Positions 33,463 to 38,446 of a stretch of 38,446 nucleotides of DNA are shown in pieces. Under the pieces are notes generated by a model that did no database searches, had not been told where the DNA came from, and worked only from the letters and a program-made list of their open reading frames with translations. This DNA comes from Cardiobacteriaceae bacterium (lineage in GTDB: Bacteria; Pseudomonadota; Gammaproteobacteria; Cardiobacteriales; Cardiobacteriaceae). The DNA lies in contig JAUMXB010000021.1 in the NCBI GenBank assembly GCA_030529365.1, positions 1 to 38,446 on the forward strand, in the 5' to 3' direction. Both the position numbers and the translations under genes were made by a program. How positions within the stretch are numbered: position 1 is the first letter of the stretch; each line of letters starts with the position of its first letter.

Positions 33463-34608
33463 TCAACCGCGCAGCGCGTCCACCTTGTCGGTTTTCTCCC
33501 AGGTGAAATCCGGCAATTCGCGGCCGAAATGGCCATAGGCGGCGGTTTGCTGGTAAATCGGGCGGATGAGGTTGAGCATTTCGATGATGCCGTAGGGCGT
33601 GAGATCAAAAACGCGACGCACGCGCGCGACGATTTCCTCATCCGCGATCCTGCCCGTGCCGAAGGTATTGACCATGATCGAAGTCGGCTCGGCCACGCCA
33701 ATCGCATACGAGACCTGCACTTCGCATTTGCGCGCCAAACCGGCGGCGACGATATTTTTCGCCACATAACGCGCGGCATAGGCGGCGCTTCTGTCCACCT
33801 TGGAAGGGTCTTTGCCGGAAAACGCGCCGCCGCCGTGATGCGCGGAGCCGCCGTAGGTATCGACGATGATCTTGCGTCCGGTCAGCCCGCAATCGCCCAC
33901 CGGCCCGCCGATCACGAACTTGCCGGTCGGGTTGATGTGATAGCGCGTTTTGTCAGACAGCCATTCTTTCGGCAGCACTTTGTAAATAATGAGTTCGCGC
34001 ACCGCTTCTTCGAGATCGGCAAGGCGAATCTCTTCATCATGCTGGGTGGAAAGCACCACGGTATCGATGCCGGCAATCTTGCCGTCTTCATAGAGGAAAG
34101 TGAGCTGGCTTTTCGCATCCGGGCGCAGCCACGGCAACACGCCTTCCTTGCGCACCTGCGCCTGGCGTTCCACCAGGCGGTGCGCGTAGGTGATCGGCGC
34201 CGGCATCAGCGTTTCCGTTTCGTCGCAGGCAAAGCCGAACATGAGGCCCTGGTCGCCCGCGCCCTGCGCGCGTTTTTCTTCGCGGTCAACGCCTTGCGCA
34301 ATATCGGCGGACTGCTTGCCGATGGCGTTGATCACGGCGCAGGTTGAGCCGTCGAAGCCCACTTTCGAGCTGTTGTAACCGATGTCGTTGATGGTCTTGC
34401 GCACCAGTTGCTCCAGATCCACCCACGCGCTGGTGGTCACTTCCCCGGCAATCACGGCCATGCCGGTCTTGATCAGGGTTTCGCAGGCCACGCGTGCATC
34501 GGGATCCTGGGCGATGATGGCATCGAGCACCGCATCGGAAATCTGGTCGGCAATTTTGTCGGGATGGCCTTCAGAGACGGACTCGGAAGTAAAGAGATAA
34601 CGGGACAT
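33463..34608 (-). CDS. metK: S-adenosylmethionine synthetase
   Basis: Makes S-adenosylmethionine from methionine and ATP. It has 381 residues (384 in E. coli). Signatures: [18 protein letters not shown] at the ATP site, [16 protein letters not shown], and [19 protein letters not shown], the phosphate-binding loop. The ATG at 34608, with AAGGA a few bases upstream, gives the standard N-terminus [15 protein letters not shown]; the frame is open 30 codons further but without conservation. No SAM riboswitch was recognised upstream. Preceded by an AAGCGCTT dimer. Confidence 0.97.
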   Translation of the reverse strand: MSRYLFTSESVSEGHPDKIADQISDAVLDAIIAQDPDARVACETLIKTGMAVIAGEVTTSAWVDLEQLVRKTINDIGYNSSKVGFDGSTCAVINAIGKQSADIAQGVDREEKRAQGAGDQGLMFGFACDETETLMPAPITYAHRLVERQAQVRKEGVLPWLRPDAKSQLTFLYEDGKIAGIDTVVLSTQHDEEIRLADLEEAVRELIIYKVLPKEWLSDKTRYHINPTGKFVIGGPVGDCGLTGRKIIVDTYGGSAHHGGGAFSGKDPSKVDRSAAYAARYVAKNIVAAGLARKCEVQVSYAIGVAEPTSIMVNTFGTGRIADEEIVARVRRVFDLTPYGIIEMLNLIRPIYQQTAAYGHFGRELPDFTWEKTDKVDALRG

Positions 34609-34741
34609 GGGATTCCTTGTCTTCACGACGCAAACAGAAAGGCGGCTATGGTAACAAATCCGCCTTTCAAAAAGGTATTCGCGTGGGTTTGGCGGCAAGC
34701 ATTGGCCGGATTTCCGCCGCTGTCATTCTGTTTTCAGGAAT

Positions 34742-34822
34742 GAGAAAATTTCTCACTAATAAGCGCTTATTATGATAAATTTTCTCACGATAAGCGCTTT
34801 ATGATGGTAAAAAATGACTATT
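34742..34822. repeat. AAGCGCTT palindromic element, dimer
   Basis: Cores at 34761 and 34792, 31 bp apart; right arm GGTAAAAAATGACTATT. The arm's CTA (34818-34820) is the TAG stop codon of the neighbouring minus-strand gene. Confidence 0.88.
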
Positions 34823-35852
34823 TTTTGCTTTTTTCTATCTTTTTGATAATTTCTGCCGCGATATTGTCGGCAAGTTCCAAATGGGTGGTAAAGCCCACGC
34901 AGGACGCATTAATCTCGCCGAGCACGTACTGATCCGCGCCGCTTGCGTCGGTATCGAGAATGAAATCCGCCGTCCACAGCAAAGGCAAATCATAGCCGCC
35001 GAGTTTTTCCTGGAGCAGCGGCAGGCTGCTTTCCACCAGCTGCACCAGTTGCGGCCAGTCCTGCGGCTGGTCGTAGCGGTATTGCGCGCCGGAGAACAAC
35101 GTCGCCGAAAACGCATCCGCCCCTTCCGCCGGCTTTTTGTGCACCACGGAAACCGCCTTGTCATGCAGCATCAGCACGCGAATCTCGCCTTCCTTGATGC
35201 GCGGCAGGAAAGGCATGTCGAGCAGTTGCCCGCCCTCGCCTTCCACATACTGGCGGCAGAAATCGAGAAATTCGCCGAGCGTTTTTTCTTCCACATGATT
35301 GTCGCGCGCCTCGGTGAGCTTCAGGCGCGCATCCATCGGCACTGCCCCGTCCTGCACCGCGCCGGCAAGCACTTCCACGCGCCAAATGCCCTCGCCGGTC
35401 GAGCCGCGATTTTGCTTCAACACGCGCACGCCAGTCGCCAGCACCTGCGGGAAGCGCTCGCGCAATTCCTCCGGCGAGTAATAGACGTACACATCCTCCG
35501 GCACCAGCCCCGTGCCCACCAGTTTCGCCACCGCATCTTTCGCGCCGTAGGACGTCATCGCATCGGGATAGGGCAGGCCGACAACGCCCGCCGCCACCAA
35601 ATCGCGCAGCATCTGGAAATAGGCGCTTTCGTCCTTGAGATTGCCGGGATTGATGCGGCTCACATAGGCATCCGCGCCATCGCGCACTTTGGCAAAAATC
35701 GACTCGCGTTCTGCGTCATCATAAAAAACGACCTCGCCCGTCCAGCCCAGGCGCTTGAGCGCTGCGATCATCGGCATGCTGTCCTTGCGGTAGCCGTCCG
35801 CCCCCTTGTCCGAACCGCCCTGCACCTCAAAAATCACCACATGTTTTTTCAT
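34818..35852 (-). CDS. ATP-grasp-like protein, Cj0069-type family
   Basis: A 344-residue cytoplasmic protein that looks like an ATP-grasp ligase of the glutathione-synthetase type. Seen: N-terminal VIFEVQGGSDKGADGYRKDS, a probable ATP-grasp lysine and glycine loop in LKQNRGSTGEGIWRV, and the C-terminal metal-site-like TADFILDT...YVLGEINASCVGF (E and N of ExN). It resembles proteins annotated as Cj0069 family; their reaction is unknown to me. AAGGA lies 8 nt before the ATG. It lies upstream of metK on the same strand, but an AAGCGCTT element separates them, so no functional link is claimed. Confidence 0.75.
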   Translation of the reverse strand: MKKHVVIFEVQGGSDKGADGYRKDSMPMIAALKRLGWTGEVVFYDDAERESIFAKVRDGADAYVSRINPGNLKDESAYFQMLRDLVAAGVVGLPYPDAMTSYGAKDAVAKLVGTGLVPEDVYVYYSPEELRERFPQVLATGVRVLKQNRGSTGEGIWRVEVLAGAVQDGAVPMDARLKLTEARDNHVEEKTLGEFLDFCRQYVEGEGGQLLDMPFLPRIKEGEIRVLMLHDKAVSVVHKKPAEGADAFSATLFSGAQYRYDQPQDWPQLVQLVESSLPLLQEKLGGYDLPLLWTADFILDTDASGADQYVLGEINASCVGFTTHLELADNIAAEIIKKIEKSKK

Positions 35853-35961
35853 TGCTTATCCTTGTCGTTTGTCTTAAAAACAAGCGGAGAATGATAACAG
35901 CTATAGCGCTATTTTTTTATTATTCCCACTTCGCCGCCTCTCTATCCCAATCACCGCTACG

Positions 35962-36178
35962 CAGCGCCCCAAGCCCCTTCGGGCGCAGCCGCAAACGAAG
36001 TGCTTTTGACGGAAACACGGGCTTGGCTGTTTGAGCGCAGCGAGTTCCAAGCCCGCCGCCAAAAGCGCGTTCGGATGCGGAAAAACTGCGCCCGTGGGGT
36101 CGCCTTTCTTTGCCTACTTTCTTTGGCGACGCAAAGAAAGTAGGCGGCCGCGCGGCCGCGAAGCGCAATCTCGAAAAG
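35962..36178. repeat. Dispersed element of about 220 bp, copy B
   Basis: Same orientation and block order as 11876-12104. Here the central inverted repeat is intact: CCTACTTTCTTTGGCG followed by CGCAAAGAAAGTAGG, then GGCCGCGCGGCC. Non-coding, between the ATP-grasp-like gene and the fhs gene. Confidence 0.8.
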
Positions 36179-36253
36179 TGTCCATCCGACAAAATCGCCC
36201 TATGCCGACACACAGCAACCCGAACATACTCATCTTTTATCACGCTTCACCGT

Positions 36254-36259
36254 TATAAT
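36254..36259 (+). promoter_or_regulatory. fhs: Probable -10 box of the fhs promoter
   Basis: Perfect TATAAT 32 bp before the fhs ATG. No clear -35 hexamer at the right distance. Confidence 0.45.
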
Positions 36260-36291
36260 TCCGCCATCCCATCCTCTACTAAGGACATGCC

Positions 36292-37965
36292 ATGACCATC
36301 CCGTCCGACGCCGACATCGCCCGCGCCGCCCCCATCCAGCCCATTGCCGACATTGCCGCGAAAATCGGCCTCGGCGCGGACATGCTCATCCCCTACGGCC
36401 ACACCAAGGCAAAAATCCTCGCCGCGCCCGCCTTCGCCCTGCCGAAAAAAGCGGGCAAACTCATTCTCGTCACCGCCATCAACCCCACGCCCGCCGGCGA
36501 AGGCAAAACCACCGTTACCATCGGCCTTGCCGACGCGCTGAATCGTCTCGGCAAAAGCGCCATCGTCGCCATGCGCGAACCCTCGCTCGGCCCCGTCTTC
36601 GGCATCAAAGGGGGAGCCGCCGGCGGCGGCTACGCGCAAGTCATCCCCATGGAAGACATCAATCTCCACTTCACCGGCGACATGCACGCCATCGGCGCTG
36701 CCAGCAACCTCCTCGCCGCCCTGATCGACAACCACATCCATCACGGCAACGCCCTCAATATCGACCCGAAACGCATCACCTGGCGGCGCTCGCTCGACAT
36801 GAACGACCGCCAGCTCCGCCACATCCTCTCCGGCAACGGCAAACCCGCCGACGGCACCCTGCGCCCCGACGGCTTCGACATCACCGTCGCCAGCGAAGTC
36901 ATGGCCGTCTTCTGCCTTGCCAATGATCTCGCCGACCTCAAGAAACGCCTCGGCGACATGATCGTCGCCTACAGCAAAACCGGCGAACCCGTCCGCGCGC
37001 GCGACCTCAACGCGCAAGGCGCGATGGCCGCCCTCCTCAAGGACGCCATCCAGCCCAACCTCGCGCAAACCCTCGAAGGCACCCCCGCCCTCATCCACGG
37101 CGGCCCCTTCGCCAACATCGCGCACGGCTGCAACAGCGTCATCGCCACCCGCCTTGCCACCCATCTCGCCGACTACACCATCACCGAAGCCGGCTTCGGC
37201 GCCGACCTCGGCGCGGAAAAATTCTTCAACATCAAATGCCGGCAAAGCGGCCTGCGCCCCGACTGCGCCGTCATCGTCGCCACCGTCCGCGCCCTCAAAT
37301 ACAACGGCGGCGTCGCCAAGGCCGACCTTGCCGCGCCCAACGTCGCCGCCGTCAAGCGCGGCCTCGTCAACCTCATCAAGCACATTGAAAACATGCGCAA
37401 ATTCGGCGTGCCCGTCGTCGTTGCCATCAACCGCTTCGTAAGCGACAGCGACGCCGAACTCGATACCGTGCGCAGCCATTGCGAACAGGCGAAAGCGCGC
37501 GTCGCGCTCTGCGAAGTGTGGGCAAAAGGCGGCGCAGGCGGCGAAGCGCTTGCCGACAAAGTGCTCACCGCCATCAGCGAAAAACCCGCCGAATGGCAGC
37601 CCACCTACGAAAGCCGCGAACCGCTGCGCGACAAAATCCGCGCCATCGCCACCCGCATCTATGGCGCGGACGGCGTCGATTTCAGCGCCGATGCCGCGCG
37701 ACAAATCGATCTCCTGGAAAAACTCGGCTACGGCACCCTGCCCGTGTGCATGGCGAAAACCCAATACTCGCTCTCCGACAACCCTGCCCTCCTCGGCCGC
37801 CCGCAAGGCTTCCGCATCACTGTGCGCGACGTCGTCGTCTCCGCCGGCGCCGGATTCGTCGTCGCGCTCACCGGCGACATCTTAAGAATGCCCGGCCTGC
37901 CCAAATCCCCAGCCGCCGAACGCATCGACCTCGACGAAAATGGCAATATCCACGGACTGTTTTAA
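36292..37965 (+). CDS. fhs: Formate--tetrahydrofolate ligase
   Basis: Joins formate to THF using ATP, giving 10-formyl-THF for purine and one-carbon metabolism. It has 557 residues, normal length. The nucleotide-binding loop TPAGEGKTT spans 66-74, followed by [36 protein letters not shown] (in two pieces, 95-130), highly conserved. [13 protein letters not shown] and the C-terminal [17 protein letters not shown] are also typical. AAGGA lies 8 nt before ATG 36292. A 120-bp tandem repeat array begins 15 bp after the stop. Fhs is patchy among gammaproteobacteria and here accompanies 5-formyl-THF cyclo-ligase in the window. Confidence 0.97.
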   Translation: MTIPSDADIARAAPIQPIADIAAKIGLGADMLIPYGHTKAKILAAPAFALPKKAGKLILVTAINPTPAGEGKTTVTIGLADALNRLGKSAIVAMREPSLGPVFGIKGGAAGGGYAQVIPMEDINLHFTGDMHAIGAASNLLAALIDNHIHHGNALNIDPKRITWRRSLDMNDRQLRHILSGNGKPADGTLRPDGFDITVASEVMAVFCLANDLADLKKRLGDMIVAYSKTGEPVRARDLNAQGAMAALLKDAIQPNLAQTLEGTPALIHGGPFANIAHGCNSVIATRLATHLADYTITEAGFGADLGAEKFFNIKCRQSGLRPDCAVIVATVRALKYNGGVAKADLAAPNVAAVKRGLVNLIKHIENMRKFGVPVVVAINRFVSDSDAELDTVRSHCEQAKARVALCEVWAKGGAGGEALADKVLTAISEKPAEWQPTYESREPLRDKIRAIATRIYGADGVDFSADAARQIDLLEKLGYGTLPVCMAKTQYSLSDNPALLGRPQGFRITVRDVVVSAGAGFVVALTGDILRMPGLPKSPAAERIDLDENGNIHGLF

Positions 37966-37980
37966 TGTACCTGAACGCAC

Positions 37981-38446
37981 ACCGCAGGGACGTAGCCTGC
38001 TACGTCTCAAACCATATCGGCAATATTTCCCAAACGGACGTTGCGGGCAACATCCCTGCAATCCGCGCCAAATCCGCCTATCCATCAATCCCCGCCGCAT
38101 CCCGCAGGGACGTAGCCTGCTACGTCCCAAACCATATCGGCAATATTTCCCAAACGGACGTTGCAGGCAACATCCCTGCAATCCGCGCCAAATCCGCCTA
38201 TCCATCAATCCCCGCCGCATCCCGTAGGGACGTAGCCTGCTACGTCCCAAACCAAATCCCCGGCATTTTCAAAACGGACGTTGCAGGCAACATCCCTGCA
38301 ATCCGCGCCAAATCCGCCTATCCATCAATCCCCGCCGCATCCCGTAGGGACGTAGCCTGCTACGTCCCAAACCAAATCCCCGGCATTTTCAAAACGGACG
38401 TTGCAGGCAACATCCCTGCAATCCGCGCCAAATCCGCCTATCCATC
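37981..38446. repeat. Tandem array of 120-bp units, each a paired hairpin
   Basis: Nearly four copies at an exact 120-bp period (starts 37981, 38101, 38221, 38341); the array runs off the window end. Each unit carries GGGACGTAG-CCTG-CTACGTCCC (CTACGTCTC in the first) and GGACGTTG-CAGG-CAACATCC (the first has a CGGG loop), then a constant ATCCGCGCCAAATCCGCC tail. Units 1-2 share CATATCGGCAATATTTCC and units 3-4 share CAAATCCCCGGCATTTTC between the hairpins, so the array seems to have grown in pairs. No coding function. Confidence 0.92.

Noticed and set aside
36253-37806. 517-codon minus-strand open frame
   Set aside because: Antisense to fhs; extreme Gly/Asp/Val bias and no known motifs.
37981-38446. 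CRISPR array
   Set aside because: The period is 120 bp and nearly the whole unit is repeated, with no unique spacers and no cas genes.

Overview
The window looks like chromosome of a moderately GC-rich, facultatively anaerobic gammaproteobacterium. The prfB-lysS pair with its RF2 frameshift site, orn, bamE, darP (yjgA), hemW, a CysB-type regulator and metK all point there. The many intergenic palindromes built on AAGCGCTT suggest one lineage (a Cardiobacteriales member would fit), but that placement is a guess. No rRNA, tRNA, CRISPR array, phage module or intact transposase was seen.

Layout. 1-3.1 kb (minus): two carboxylate transporters, a DASS symporter and a DcuA/B-type C4-dicarboxylate carrier. 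3.3-3.9 kb: oligoribonuclease. 3.9-4.7 kb: gene-free, holding a 140-bp duplication and a MITE-like element. 4.7-7.5 kb (minus): pepT followed by a peptide-binding protein, probably one peptide-utilisation operon. 7.8-10.4 kb (plus): prfB-lysS. 10.5-11.4 kb: an L,D-transpeptidase. 11.4-12.3 kb: repeats only. 12.3-14.4 kb (minus): bamE-serS and a small HIRAN protein. 14.7-16.0 kb (plus): superoxide dismutase and a HAD phosphatase. 16.5-19.7 kb (minus): dacB (PBP4), a lipoprotein L,D-transpeptidase and a TAXI binding protein. 19.8-23.4 kb (plus): darP, hemW, an AraC/GyrI-like regulator and a VOC protein. 23.9-29.0 kb (minus): a two-gene TIR/RyR module. 29.1-30.0 kb: an NMT1/ThiY-like binding protein. 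30.3-33.0 kb: a CysB-like regulator overlapping 5-formyl-THF cyclo-ligase, divergent from cysteine synthase. 33.5-35.9 kb (minus): metK and an ATP-grasp-like protein. 36.3-38.0 kb: formate-THF ligase. The window ends inside a 120-bp tandem array.

Most notable system. A 1.1-kb-codon gene encodes a cytoplasmic TIR domain with the conserved glutamate, one membrane helix and a WD40-type propeller. It overlaps by four bases (ATGA) a gene for a two-helix membrane protein with a TrkA-N/RCK-like Rossmann domain and a C-terminal ryanodine-receptor (RyR) domain. Bacterial TIR domains often cleave or cyclise NAD+, and RyR/RCK domains are plausible nucleotide sensors. The pair therefore looks like a sensor-signal-membrane-effector unit, possibly anti-phage or envelope-stress immunity. 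That function is inference.

Second theme: repeats. At least fifteen intergenic AAGCGCTT elements occur as about 53-bp monomers or about 85-bp dimers whose cores are always 31-32 bp apart. Other families are paired GGGACGTAG/GGACGTTG hairpins (two dispersed copies and the terminal array), a dispersed element of about 220 bp, clover-leaf repeats starting GTAGGGTG or GTAGGATG, and CTAG-flanked MITE-like elements.
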